Both the position numbers and the translations under genes were made by a program. DNA of 64,000 nt from Sunxiuqinia sp965230765 (GTDB taxonomy: Bacteria; Bacteroidota; Bacteroidia; Bacteroidales; Prolixibacteraceae), in NCBI GenBank assembly GCA_965230765.1, contig CBDDLR010000001.1:1550001-1614000 (forward strand). The letters are read 5' to 3'. Of this stretch, positions 43,621 to 52,350 are shown one piece after another. Every line of letters starts with the position of its first letter. Position 1 is the first letter of the stretch. The notes beneath the pieces were generated by a model. That model had not been told where the DNA came from and did no database searches. It saw only the letters and a list, made by a program, of their open reading frames with translations.

Positions 43621-43995
43621 CTAATATTTCCTGTTTAGGATTTCTGAATAAATTACAGCTTTTTTCAAGGAAAAATTATTTCGAATTGAATCTAATCTAG
43701 TTTCTTCATTATCAGTTTTAGTCTCTTTCAAAACTTTAGGTTTCTTTTCCTCTTTAATAATCTGAACTGGTTTGGGTTCAACTACAACCCTGGGTGCTGG
43801 CTTTGGAGTTTCAACAACGGGTTCAGGTATTTCATCCTCAAAAAAAGTATCTACAAATTGTTGTTCAAAAAAGGAAGGTTCATTTTTCCCATTCCCGTTT
43901 TCTTCCATTTGGGCAATTCGTTTCTTTTTATTTCGGTTTAAAGCACCAAGAGCAGAAAGTACGATGGCAATAATGATAAATATATAATCTTCCAT
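43621..43995 (-). CDS. Small membrane-anchored hypothetical protein
   Basis: A 124-residue protein. One N-terminal helix (YIFIIIAIVLSALGAL) is followed by a basic RNKKKR segment and a Pro/Glu/Lys-rich linker with repeated PKP/KPK units, ending in LKKAVIYSEILNRKY. It is probably anchored with its C-terminus in the cytoplasm. I do not recognise a family. The closing short region resembles the SEIL-x-x-KY ending seen on small Bacteroidota membrane proteins, but I cannot name one. Confidence 0.6.
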   Translation of the reverse strand: MEDYIFIIIAIVLSALGALNRNKKKRIAQMEENGNGKNEPSFFEQQFVDTFFEDEIPEPVVETPKPAPRVVVEPKPVQIIKEEKKPKVLKETKTDNEETRLDSIRNNFSLKKAVIYSEILNRKY

Positions 43996-44066
43996 TTTCT
44001 ATTAAATTTGTAGTTGGGTAAAATATTCTTTTCCCAAATGTGTTATAAATGATAAAGATATAAAAA

Positions 44067-44504
44067 ATGCCAGCTAGTTTGCGAAATATATTCAGGATTA
44101 GTTTCCTGCTTTTCATTTTTACAATTGTGTTTCCTGCATGTGAAGATGACTTTAATTCATCAATACCATACGTTCCGGTTAGTTTTAGTGTCAACCTGGT
44201 AAATTTTAATAGCTTAACTATTCCTAGTAACTCAGCAATGTTTCCTCAAGGATATGGTGGGGTGATTGTAACAAATACAGGGATTCGATTCTATGCAATG
44301 GATGCAGCTTGCCCGTATGAAGTTGATCCACAGTGTCGTGTTGAGTTTGATGAAGGTGATGTTATTGCTACTTGTCCATGCTGTGGGTCGCAGTACCTTT
44401 TATTGGATGGAGGAGCTTTGCTTTCTGGTACAGGACCTTCCACCGAACCATTGAGACCATATAGTGCCGTGCAGTCTGGCAATACAATTATTGTCAGCAA
44501 CTAA
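44067..44504 (+). CDS. Rieske-like lipoprotein with altered metal ligands
   Basis: A 145-residue lipoprotein (lipobox ending at Cys25, VFPAC). The body looks like a small Rieske fold: VIVTNTGIRFYAMDAACPYEV and ATCPCCGSQYLLLDGG. Rieske centres use C-x-H and C-x-x-H. Here Cys82 and Cys103 remain but the histidine positions read Tyr84 and Cys106, with extra Cys90 and Cys105. The site could hold an all-cysteine cluster or zinc. Similar forms occur in Bacteroidota. Converges with the next gene, ends adjacent. Confidence 0.7.
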   Translation: MPASLRNIFRISFLLFIFTIVFPACEDDFNSSIPYVPVSFSVNLVNFNSLTIPSNSAMFPQGYGGVIVTNTGIRFYAMDAACPYEVDPQCRVEFDEGDVIATCPCCGSQYLLLDGGALLSGTGPSTEPLRPYSAVQSGNTIIVSN

Positions 44505-44936
44505 TTAAATAATTTCAAGTAGTTTTTGAGTTTGTATTTCCAGCAGAAAGACCCGGTCAAAGGCAGCTGAAAATGACCACCGTTCAATCTTGTCTTTGAA
44601 GTTGTACCGAATTTTATTGTTGAATGATTCCAGATGGATGAGTAGCCAAAGCTGATAGGGCTTGCTTTTTTGATACAGGTAAATTTTATCCTCCTTGGCC
44701 CGGATTGTGGTTTCAATTTGTTCCTTGATGGCTTCCGGGTGGGAGTACTGTCCTTGACGATCGTAGAAGTCCTGCCCCCGAAGTTCGGTGAGTTCGATCC
44801 CGATCGTTTTTCGGGCATTCATGCGAACAAGAAAATCAGGCGATTCGTTTTGCACAATCCGCCCATTGGGGAAATTGGGCAACAAATCCCTGAACAAATT
44901 AAATGTGCGGTATTCCTGTTCTTTTTGTTCCAACAT
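44505..44936 (-). CDS. Hypothetical protein, possible PD-(D/E)XK nuclease-like fold
   Basis: About 143 residues, no signal or membrane helix. NESPDFLVRMNARKTIGIELTEL could be a PD-(D/E)XK core (PD ... ExT). The rest (EQIETTIRAKEDKIYLYQK, LWLLIHLES) would be the surrounding fold. No catalytic activity is shown. I prefer the ATG at 44936, because the alternative at 44960 falls inside the ahcY terminator stem. Possibly an orphan defence or repair gene, but there is no restriction or methylase partner. Confidence 0.5.
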   Translation of the reverse strand: MLEQKEQEYRTFNLFRDLLPNFPNGRIVQNESPDFLVRMNARKTIGIELTELRGQDFYDRQGQYSHPEAIKEQIETTIRAKEDKIYLYQKSKPYQLWLLIHLESFNNKIRYNFKDKIERWSFSAAFDRVFLLEIQTQKLLEII

Positions 44937-44950
44937 CTTCTCAAGATACA

Positions 44951-44980
44951 AAAAAAACATCCGCCAATTGACGGATGTTT
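44951..44980 (-). terminator. Terminator of ahcY
   Basis: AAACATCCG (44955-44963) and CGGATGTTT (44972-44980) around 8 nt. On the minus strand a T tract follows (A run 44951-44957). Confidence 0.88.
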
Positions 44981-45002
44981 CTGATATCTGGTAAAAATGA
45001 TT

Positions 45003-46421
45003 TTAGTATCGGTAATGTTCCGGCTTGTAAGGGCCTTCTTTTGGAACGCCAATGTACTTTGCCTGATCGTCGGAAAGTGTTGTTAGTTTAACACCCAATT
45101 GTTCAAGGTGCAAACGTGCAACTTCTTCATCCAGATGTTTTGGCAAACGATAAACGTCGGTTTTGTAATCGTTTTTCCAAAGCTCAATTTGTGCAAGCGT
45201 TTGGTTGGTAAACGAGTTGCTCATCACAAATGAAGGGTGACCAGTTGCACATCCCAGGTTCACCAAACGCCCTTCAGCCAATAAGAAAATTGAGTGGCCA
45301 TCTTCAAAGGTGTATTTGTCAACTTGTGGCTTAATATTTAGTTTTTTGATCCCCGGCCAGTTCTCAAGTTTCACAACCTGTATCTCATTATCAAAGTGAC
45401 CAATATTGCATACAATGGCTTGGTCGTTCATAGCAGCCATGTGATCTGCAGTAATGATGTCTTTGTTTCCGGTGGTGGTCACAAAAATATTCCCTTCGTC
45501 CAGCGTGTCTTCAAGGGTTTTTACCTCGAAGCCTTCCATGGCAGCCTGAAGTGCGCAGATTGGATCAATCTCGGTGACAATTACCCGTGCACCATAACCT
45601 TTCATTGAACGGGCACAACCTTTACCAACATCGCCATAGCCGGCAACAACAACTACCTTGCCGGCAATCATTACATCCGTTGCACGTTTAATGCCGTCTG
45701 CGAGTGATTCGCGGCATCCGTAAAGATTGTCAAACTTCGATTTGGTAACCGAGTCATTTACATTGATTGCAGGGAATAACAATTTGCCTTCTTCCATCAT
45801 TTGGTACAAACGATGTACCCCGGTTGTTGTTTCTTCGGAAACACCCCTGATTTCAGCAGCAACACGATGCCAGCGTTGTGGGTCTTCAGCAAGGATTCGT
45901 TTTAAGGCTTTAAACAATTCAATCTCGTCTTCGGCTTCCAGCTCAACATCAAGGACAGAAGCGTCATCTTCTGCTTCATAACCTTTGTGGATCATGATCG
46001 TAGCATCGCCACCATCGTCAACAATGATGGTTGGGCCTTGTCCATCGCCAAAATCCAGGGCACGTTCGGTGCACCACCAGTATTCTTCCAATGTTTCACC
46101 TTTCCAGGCAAAAACAGGTACTCCGGCAGCAGCAATTGCAGCAGCAGCATGATCCTGCGTGCTAAAAATATTACAGCTTGCCCAGCGTACTTCTGCACCC
46201 AATTCAACCAATGTTTCAATCAGCACTGCTGTTTGAATGGTCATGTGCAGCGATCCCATAATACGGGAACCTTTCAGTGGTTTTTCTACTCCATATTTTG
46301 TACGCAGGGACATTAAGCCTGGCATTTCCTTTTCAGCGATCTCAATTTCTTTTCGGCCAAAGTCTGCAAGAGCTATGTCTGCAACTTTGTAATCTGTTTT
46401 AACTTCAGTCAATGTGCTCAT
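45003..46421 (-). CDS. ahcY: Adenosylhomocysteinase
   Basis: NAD-dependent enzyme that splits S-adenosylhomocysteine into adenosine and homocysteine, closing the methyl cycle. About 472 residues. DIALADFGRKEIEIAEKEMPGL, CNIFSTQDHAAAAI, VAGYGDVGKGCA (NAD site), VTEIDPICALQAAMEGF and the terminal GPYKPEHYRY are conserved. The ATG at 46421 (MSTLTEV) fits better than an ATG at 46445. Confidence 0.97.
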   Translation of the reverse strand: MSTLTEVKTDYKVADIALADFGRKEIEIAEKEMPGLMSLRTKYGVEKPLKGSRIMGSLHMTIQTAVLIETLVELGAEVRWASCNIFSTQDHAAAAIAAAGVPVFAWKGETLEEYWWCTERALDFGDGQGPTIIVDDGGDATIMIHKGYEAEDDASVLDVELEAEDEIELFKALKRILAEDPQRWHRVAAEIRGVSEETTTGVHRLYQMMEEGKLLFPAINVNDSVTKSKFDNLYGCRESLADGIKRATDVMIAGKVVVVAGYGDVGKGCARSMKGYGARVIVTEIDPICALQAAMEGFEVKTLEDTLDEGNIFVTTTGNKDIITADHMAAMNDQAIVCNIGHFDNEIQVVKLENWPGIKKLNIKPQVDKYTFEDGHSIFLLAEGRLVNLGCATGHPSFVMSNSFTNQTLAQIELWKNDYKTDVYRLPKHLDEEVARLHLEQLGVKLTTLSDDQAKYIGVPKEGPYKPEHYRY

Positions 46422-46508
46422 TATGTTTTTGTTTTCGTGCTGCAAAGATAATTATTCAGCAATAATATTTACCTGATATGTTATAAACGTTTTTTGAAGA
46501 AGGTGGTT

Positions 46509-47441
46509 TTACTTTTTGAATACATTGCTAACAGTTATTCTGTCCTGTTCAAGCTGTGATTTTAATTCCTCAACCGATTCAAACTTTTTCTCATCCCTTA
46601 TTTTTTGAATGAATTGCATGGTTACAGATTGTCCGTAAATATCCTGATCGAAATCGAATATATGTACTTCAATACTTCTCTGGTCAGCATTTTTATTTAC
46701 GGTGGGGCGGGTGCCGATATTTAGCATGCCCTCGTAAACGGTATTGTTATAAGTTAATGTAACAGCGTAGACTCCATGTCCAGGAATGATTTTATTTGGA
46801 TCGGACGCTTCAATATTGGCTGTGGGGAAGTTTATTTTTCTACCCAGCTTTTGTCCTTCCACAACTTTTCCGTGAAGCGTGAATGGATAACCAAGAAACT
46901 TGTTTGCTTTTAAAACATTTCCTTCCTGCAGGGCATTACGAATTTTGGTTGAACTGATTTCGATGTCATCGGCCAAAAGAACATCGATTTGTTGCAAGCC
47001 AAAGTTATGTTTCTGAGAAAGATCAATCATCATCTGGAAGTGCCCTTCCCGGTTTTTTCCAAAACGGTGATCATGACCAATTACAAGGTTTTTTACCTTC
47101 AATTTGTTGACTAAAATTCCCTCGACAAATTCAGTATAAGTTAAGCCTGAGAATTCTTTGGTAAATGGGAAAATAATTAAATGGTCAAGCCCCGCTTTTT
47201 CGAATAATTCGATTTTTTCATCCAGGGTAGTTAAAAGCCTCAGGTTGTGCTCCTCCGGATAAAGTACCAAGCGTGGGTGCGGGGAAAAGGTGAAAATCAC
47301 AGATTCACTATTGTTTTCTTTAGCTATTCTGTTCAGGTTTTCGATAACCTTAAGATGACCCAAATGCACTCCATCAAAAGAGCCGATAGTGAGTACAGGA
47401 TCCTTCACATTAAAATTATTTACATCCCGGTAAACCTTCAT
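46509..47441 (-). CDS. ribF: Bifunctional riboflavin kinase/FAD synthetase
   Basis: Makes FMN and then FAD. The N-terminal adenylyltransferase domain has GSFDGVHLGHLKVI and VIGHDHRFGKNREG. The C-terminal flavokinase domain has PTANIEASDPNKIIPGHGVYAV and MLNIGTRPTV. 310 residues is a normal length. Separate from ahcY by 87 bp. No FMN riboswitch is visible upstream. Confidence 0.96.
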   Translation of the reverse strand: MKVYRDVNNFNVKDPVLTIGSFDGVHLGHLKVIENLNRIAKENNSESVIFTFSPHPRLVLYPEEHNLRLLTTLDEKIELFEKAGLDHLIIFPFTKEFSGLTYTEFVEGILVNKLKVKNLVIGHDHRFGKNREGHFQMMIDLSQKHNFGLQQIDVLLADDIEISSTKIRNALQEGNVLKANKFLGYPFTLHGKVVEGQKLGRKINFPTANIEASDPNKIIPGHGVYAVTLTYNNTVYEGMLNIGTRPTVNKNADQRSIEVHIFDFDQDIYGQSVTMQFIQKIRDEKKFESVEELKSQLEQDRITVSNVFKK

Positions 47442-47594
47442 TTGGAGCGATGAAATTTCAGCTTGTAAAAGTACTATTTAAATCAAAATAACAATGAAAA
47501 GGGGTTCATGTTCCAAAAGATTGGCCTGATTTTCTTGGCATGAGACCGATTTTATTATTTTTACGCTTCGAATTAAAAATGGAAATACTTGACG

Positions 47595-48746
47595 ATGAGA
47601 AAAATATTTATTCTGATTACATTCTTTGCTGCTGTTTTTGTTTCATGCGAAGATGAGGGGCATTACAAAATAAGCGGGCGTATAAGCAACGCTGATGGCG
47701 AGTACATTTATATTGATGAATTGAAAGTTACATCAATTGAAAAGATTGATTCTGTTAAAATTGGGAAAGATGGGAAATTTGAATTTACCGGGGATGTTTC
47801 TTATCCAACATTTTATTTGCTGAAATTGAATGAAAAGAACTTTATAACCCTGTTGGTTGATTCTGCAGAACAGGTTCAGGTTAGCGGTGATGCTGCAAAT
47901 TTCTCAAGGGATTACGAAATTTCCGGGTCACCTGGATCCGAGTTGGTTCAAGAGCTAAACCTGAAATTAAGCCGTACCAAACATAAGTTGGATTCAATTC
48001 GCTCATTGCCTGTCACCTTTAGGCATGATGTGGCGAACAACCCTGCTTTGAAAGAAAATTGGGATGAGGAATATTATTCTGTTCGACAAGAGCAAATCGA
48101 TTATTCTACAACATTTGTTAGGGACAATCCATTCTCAATGGCAAGTGTTTTGGCACTTTATCAAAAATTCGACAATGATAATTATGTAGTTCAGGATCTG
48201 AATTCATTAAAAATCGCAGCATCGGCTTTGAACCAATTTTATCCGGAATCAGAGCATGTAAAAGCTCTTTATGCTAATACTGTTAAGTTGATGAATGATG
48301 AAAGGAAGCAAAAATTGGGTCAGTTTATTGATGCTTATGGCTCCAATAGCCCTGACATTGTTTTGCCAAACCCGGATGGAAAAGAAATTGCACTTTCTTC
48401 GTTGCTTGGAAAATATGTATTGTTGCAGTTTTGGGCTGCTGAAGACAGAGCTTCGCGGATAATAAATCCGGTGCTTGTTGAGAACTATAAAAAATACAAG
48501 CGCAAAGGTTTTGAAATTTACCAGGTTAGCCTTGACAAAAATCGTATTGAGTGGGTTGATGCTATTGACAAAGATAAACTGAGTTGGATCAATGTTGGGG
48601 ACATGGAAGGAAGCAGTCAGGCCGTTTCGATTTATAATGTGCAATCAATTCCATACAACTATCTTTTAGATAAAGAAGGAATAGTGATTGCAAAGGACTT
48701 GAAAGGACCGGCTTTAAATAAAGTTTTATCTGAGTTGTTCAACTAG
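47595..48746 (+). CDS. DUF4369 plus thioredoxin-fold lipoprotein lacking the CXXC
   Basis: About 383 residues. A lipobox (FAAVFVSC) and an N-terminal DUF4369 domain (KISGRISNADGEYIYIDEL) lead into a TlpA/AhpC-TSA type fold (IVLPNPDGKEIALSSLLGKYVLLQFWA). The normal W-C-x-x-C site reads W280-A-A-E-D-R, with no cysteines, so it cannot act as a disulfide reductase. A binding or structural role is more likely. The ATG at 47595 is preferred over an upstream TTG at 47589. Confidence 0.85.
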   Translation: MRKIFILITFFAAVFVSCEDEGHYKISGRISNADGEYIYIDELKVTSIEKIDSVKIGKDGKFEFTGDVSYPTFYLLKLNEKNFITLLVDSAEQVQVSGDAANFSRDYEISGSPGSELVQELNLKLSRTKHKLDSIRSLPVTFRHDVANNPALKENWDEEYYSVRQEQIDYSTTFVRDNPFSMASVLALYQKFDNDNYVVQDLNSLKIAASALNQFYPESEHVKALYANTVKLMNDERKQKLGQFIDAYGSNSPDIVLPNPDGKEIALSSLLGKYVLLQFWAAEDRASRIINPVLVENYKKYKRKGFEIYQVSLDKNRIEWVDAIDKDKLSWINVGDMEGSSQAVSIYNVQSIPYNYLLDKEGIVIAKDLKGPALNKVLSELFN

Positions 48747-48786
48747 ATTTTGCAACTTTTAGGGCATTCATTTCAGTAAGAAATTC

Positions 48787-48816
48787 TTGAATCTTAATTT
48801 TTTACTGGTATCTTTG
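48787..48816 (+). promoter_or_regulatory. lpxH promoter
   Basis: TTG (48787-48789), 19-nt spacer, TATCTTTG (48809-48816). Predicted start of transcription near 48822. Confidence 0.65.
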
Positions 48817-48827
48817 ACAGCGTTTTT

Positions 48828-49616
48828 TTGATCAGTAAATCAGCAATATTGACAGACCAGAAAGGCAAAATATATTTTGTTTCAGATGTGCATCTTGGTG
48901 CGGGGGCATTGGACAATAATTTGGAACGTGAAAAACTCTTTGTTCAATGGCTGGATGAAATCAAAAAAGATGCATCCATGTTGTTTCTCATGGGTGATAT
49001 TTTCGATTTTTGGTTTGAATACAAGAAGGTAGTCCCAAGAGGGTTTACCCGTACACTTGGAAAAATTGCTGAAATAGCTGATTCTGGAATACCTGTTCAT
49101 TTTTTTACTGGGAATCATGATGTGTGGGTGTTTGATTATTTGCCTTCAGAGATTGGCGTACAGGTTCATAGAAATGAGCTTAGGGCTACCTTTGGCAATA
49201 AACGCTTTTTTCTTGCACACGGAGATGGACTAGATCCTTTCGATAAAGGGTATCATCTTTTAAAGAAGGTTTTTACTAACCGGTTTTTTCAGTGGGCATT
49301 TGCTAGGCTTCATCCGAACTTAGCCATATCCATAGCACATAGCTGGTCAAAAAACAGCAGGTTAACCAAAGGTTTGGGAGAACACTTTAAGGGTGAAGAC
49401 AAAGAGGGGTTATATGTGCATGCAAAGGAAATAATCAAGAATGAAGATGTTGACTATATTATTTTCGGGCACCGGCATTTGATGATGGATATGCCCGTTG
49501 GTGAAAAAACAAGATACATTAATCTGGGTGACTGGATTAATCATTATTCCTACGGGGTTTTTGACGGAGAGAAATTTGAATTAAAGACTTATAAAAAGAC
49601 AAGCAAAAGCGATTGA
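48828..49616 (+). CDS. lpxH: UDP-2,3-diacylglucosamine diphosphatase-like phosphoesterase
   Basis: A ~260-residue metallophosphoesterase. FVSDVHLG, MGDIFDFWFEY, FTGNHDVW, AHGDGL and IFGHRHL form the dimetal site and match LpxH, the lipid A pathway hydrolase that releases lipid X. The start is uncertain: a TTG at 48828 lies only ~6 nt after the predicted transcription start, and a second TTG at 48849 (giving MTDQKGKIYFVSD) would leave a more normal leader. No ATG start precedes the DVH motif. Confidence 0.88.
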   Translation: MISKSAILTDQKGKIYFVSDVHLGAGALDNNLEREKLFVQWLDEIKKDASMLFLMGDIFDFWFEYKKVVPRGFTRTLGKIAEIADSGIPVHFFTGNHDVWVFDYLPSEIGVQVHRNELRATFGNKRFFLAHGDGLDPFDKGYHLLKKVFTNRFFQWAFARLHPNLAISIAHSWSKNSRLTKGLGEHFKGEDKEGLYVHAKEIIKNEDVDYIIFGHRHLMMDMPVGEKTRYINLGDWINHYSYGVFDGEKFELKTYKKTSKSD

Positions 49617-49626
49617 AGATTTAGAT

Positions 49627-50709
49627 ATGGCGAAACAAGTTTACACCAAAATTATCGGAACAGGGAGTTATATTCCTGAACAATGTGTGAAGAATGAACA
49701 CTTTCTTGATTATAAATTTTATGATCCTGCAACAAAGGAACCTTTCGATAAGACCAATGAAGAAATTATTGAAAAGTTTCATGAGATAACTAACATTGAA
49801 GAACGCAGACATGTTAATGATGACCAGGTGAATTCAGACATTGCTGCTTTGGCAGTGAAAGATGCTTGCGAGTCTGCTGGTGTCGATATGGAAACGCTTG
49901 ATTTTATCATTCTCGGACACAATTTTGGGGATGTGTATAAAGGGAATACAAGTATTGATACAGTTCCAAGTTTGGCAAATAGGGTAAAGGATATTCTGAA
50001 AATTAAAAATCCTGCATGTATCTGCCACGATGTAATTTCAGGCTGTCCCGGTTGGACACAAGGAATGATCATCGCTGATGCATTTATCCGAAGTAAGACG
50101 TTTAACAGAGGTGTTGTTATTGGCTCAGATGTACTTTCACGTATTTCTGATCCTCATGATCGCGATTCCATGATTTATGCTGATGGAGCAGGGGCTACAA
50201 TTGTTGAGGCTGTTGAAAGCGAAACACCTATCGGTATCCTGGCACATAGTAGTAGAACGGACTCAACGCCATATGCTGGTCTGTTGACTATGGGGAAATC
50301 AAGTAACCCGGATCATGATCCAAATAACCTGTACATAAAAATGGCAGGGCACAAACTATATGTTTATGCAATTAGCCATGTTCCTGGTGTTGTTAAAAAT
50401 AGTATTGAAAAAGCTGGTCTTGATTTAAGCGATATCAAGAAGGTATTGATTCATCAGGCAAACGAGAAAATGGATGATGCCATTTTGAAAGGTGTTTTCA
50501 AACTATACAAGGAAAAGGATATTCCTGACGGGATTATGCCAATGAGCATTAATAAATTGGGGAATTCTTCTACAGCAACTGTCCCTACACTACTTGATTT
50601 GATTATGAAAGGGAAAATGGAAAACCAGGAAATCAGCGAAGGTGATTACACAATCCTTTGTTCCGTGGGCGCTGGAATGAACGTGAATTCCATCGTTTAT
50701 AAGTGGTAA
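49627..50709 (+). CDS. 3-oxoacyl-ACP synthase III family protein (KAS III/FabH-like)
   Basis: A 360-residue thiolase-fold enzyme that primes fatty acid or polyketide-like chains. The triad is visible: Cys140 (ISGCPGW), His276 (LIHQANEKM) and Asn313 (KLGNSSTATVPT). The Cys context and a long 40-residue insert near the N-terminus differ from canonical FabH. It starts 10 bp after lpxH. Bacteroidota often carry several KAS III paralogs, so it need not be the housekeeping fabH. Confidence 0.88.
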   Translation: MAKQVYTKIIGTGSYIPEQCVKNEHFLDYKFYDPATKEPFDKTNEEIIEKFHEITNIEERRHVNDDQVNSDIAALAVKDACESAGVDMETLDFIILGHNFGDVYKGNTSIDTVPSLANRVKDILKIKNPACICHDVISGCPGWTQGMIIADAFIRSKTFNRGVVIGSDVLSRISDPHDRDSMIYADGAGATIVEAVESETPIGILAHSSRTDSTPYAGLLTMGKSSNPDHDPNNLYIKMAGHKLYVYAISHVPGVVKNSIEKAGLDLSDIKKVLIHQANEKMDDAILKGVFKLYKEKDIPDGIMPMSINKLGNSSTATVPTLLDLIMKGKMENQEISEGDYTILCSVGAGMNVNSIVYKW

Positions 50710-50736
50710 AACTACCTTTCCAAAATATTGGAGGCC

Positions 50737-50877
50737 GTCCAAAAAGTACCATATCTGCACCTTCAACGACTTTTACCCTTGCATTCCCTAAAGGGAAGTC
50801 GTTGAAATTCAGGTTCCCTTTAGTTTTAGGGTAAAACTGAATTTCATGAAATACTCAATAATGCTTACTTTTTGGAC
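50737..50877. mobile_element. Folded 141-bp MITE-like element with 12-bp terminal inverted repeats
   Basis: GTCCAAAAAGTA (50737-50748) and TACTTTTTGGAC (50866-50877) are perfect inverted ends. Inside are two further inverted pairs: TTCAACGACTT (50762-50772) with AAGTCGTTGAA (50796-50806), and GAAATTCAG (50804-50812) with CTGAATTTC (50837-50845). A palindrome TTCCCT-AA-AGGGAA sits in the first loop. The whole would fold as a branched, cloverleaf-like structure. No ORF and no transposase. It fills the space between the KAS III and MBL genes. Confidence 0.65.
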
Positions 50878-50891
50878 AAACTTTTTTTTGT

Positions 50892-51707
50892 TTAAATTGT
50901 AAGTTCATCCCCAAGGTTAAATGCTACAAACTGTTCGCCCCAATCGGTTTTAAAATGCTCGATTGCTTTATCTCCGGTGCAATGAGATGGAGCTAATTTT
51001 TTTACCCCCAATTCTTGCAGCTTATCAGATATTATAACAACTTTCGAAACAGGTTCACGAAGCAAATGAAATCCACCTGCTACTAATTCCAATTTCATTG
51101 TAGGAAAAATATCCTTAACATGTTTTACCATTTCTACAATACCTGTATGGGAACATCCAGTAAAGAGGTAAACAGAATCATTTTTTTGCAGTACCACCGA
51201 TTGCTCGCTGATTATATTATCTCTGTATTCGTCAACCAGTTGACCAGTTGACCAGATTCCATCATCAATTTTCTGTGGCTTCGAAACGGAAACTATTTTT
51301 GCTTGAGGATACTTGTTTCGAAATATTTCAGCATCATTATCAACGATAAAAACTATGGGTTTGAAATTGGTTTTTTCAAGAATCTGTTCCAGTCCGTTTA
51401 CATGATCCCAATGGTTGTGTGAAATAACGATCTGCTTCAGGTTTTGCAGATCCAGCTTTTTCTTCTCAATATTATGAAGCAAAGTTTTTGCATCTCCACC
51501 AGTATCAAACAAGGTTGCCTGGTTATTCTGCTCAATCCAAATCGATAAACCCCAGCTTCCTTCCATATTTTCACTTGGACCAGTGTTGTTATAAATCATT
51601 GATATTGTAAACATGTCTGATTTTTTAAAGCCAGCTAAAGTTGCAACAGGAAGTAAACATGCACCAGTCCCTGTAAGCACAGCTTGTAAGAATGTTTTTC
51701 TATGCAT
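50892..51707 (-). CDS. Exported MBL-fold metallo-hydrolase
   Basis: A 271-residue metallo-beta-lactamase fold protein with an N-terminal signal-like segment (FLQAVLTGTGACLLPVATLA). The metal site SHNHWDH (HxHxDH) and the later GCSHTGI, GGFHLL and APSHCTGDKA place it near the 7,8-dihydropterin-6-methyl-4-(beta-D-ribofuranosyl)aminobenzene-phosphate synthase-like branch. The export signal argues for a different, envelope substrate. Stands alone. Confidence 0.85.
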   Translation of the reverse strand: MHRKTFLQAVLTGTGACLLPVATLAGFKKSDMFTISMIYNNTGPSENMEGSWGLSIWIEQNNQATLFDTGGDAKTLLHNIEKKKLDLQNLKQIVISHNHWDHVNGLEQILEKTNFKPIVFIVDNDAEIFRNKYPQAKIVSVSKPQKIDDGIWSTGQLVDEYRDNIISEQSVVLQKNDSVYLFTGCSHTGIVEMVKHVKDIFPTMKLELVAGGFHLLREPVSKVVIISDKLQELGVKKLAPSHCTGDKAIEHFKTDWGEQFVAFNLGDELTI

Positions 51708-51765
51708 AGAAAAAGAAATAAAGTTCAGTAATGGGAACTAAGTTATAAGATTTTTTCACCAAAAC

Positions 51766-52251
51766 CTATGGCTGTTCTTTGATTGGCTCAATTGTTCCGT
51801 AAAATGAAATTCCCTGTTTATAAGTTGAATGAACATCTAAAGTAGCATAGCCCGACATGCCAATATTGAGAAGAATTTCATATGTTTCTTTTTTGCCTTC
51901 TACCGTAATTTCAACCAAATAATTCTTTTTCTTTTTGTCCATTTCAATACTCATTTCCTTTGCTGCGTTTTCAAACTTGATGCCGCCGTCAATTCCTCCA
52001 TAGTCTGCCTGATAGGCCCTTCCAAAATAGGGTAGCCATGCTTCTATCTGAAGGCTGTCAATGAGTAGGTCATATTCAGAGGTTAAGCTAATAGATGAAC
52101 CGTACCTGGGCGATGCAGTGTTCGCGACAAAACGGAATTGTTGACTGGTTACCAATTCTTTTATTTCTTCTGCTTTTACTTCCTTTTTTTTGCCGTTTGA
52201 GAAGGTGCTAAACGATGAAAAAACTAAAATGATGATAATCAAATATTTCAT
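51766..52251 (-). CDS. DUF4251 family exported protein
   Basis: A 161-residue protein with a signal peptide (YLIIIILVFSSFSTFS). FRFVANTASPRYGSSISLTSEYDLLID, LPYFGRAYQADYGG and ISFYGTIEPI are characteristic of DUF4251, a Bacteroidota family of small periplasmic or outer-membrane-associated beta proteins. Function unknown. Confidence 0.8.
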   Translation of the reverse strand: MKYLIIIILVFSSFSTFSNGKKKEVKAEEIKELVTSQQFRFVANTASPRYGSSISLTSEYDLLIDSLQIEAWLPYFGRAYQADYGGIDGGIKFENAAKEMSIEMDKKKKNYLVEITVEGKKETYEILLNIGMSGYATLDVHSTYKQGISFYGTIEPIKEQP

Positions 52252-52350
52252 GATGTACTCCTTTCTGATCTAGATAATAAGCTATCAGCAAATTAGATGC
52301 CATATTTCTACTAGTACTTACGAAAAAAGAAGTAATAAGTTGATTGATTA

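Noticed and set aside
44505..44936. Restriction-modification or defence system around the nuclease-like gene
   Set aside because: No methylase, helicase or toxin partner is adjacent; the fold call itself is weak.
46422..46508. SAH or FMN riboswitch before ahcY or in front of ribF
   Set aside because: The gaps are too short or lack the conserved aptamer segments.
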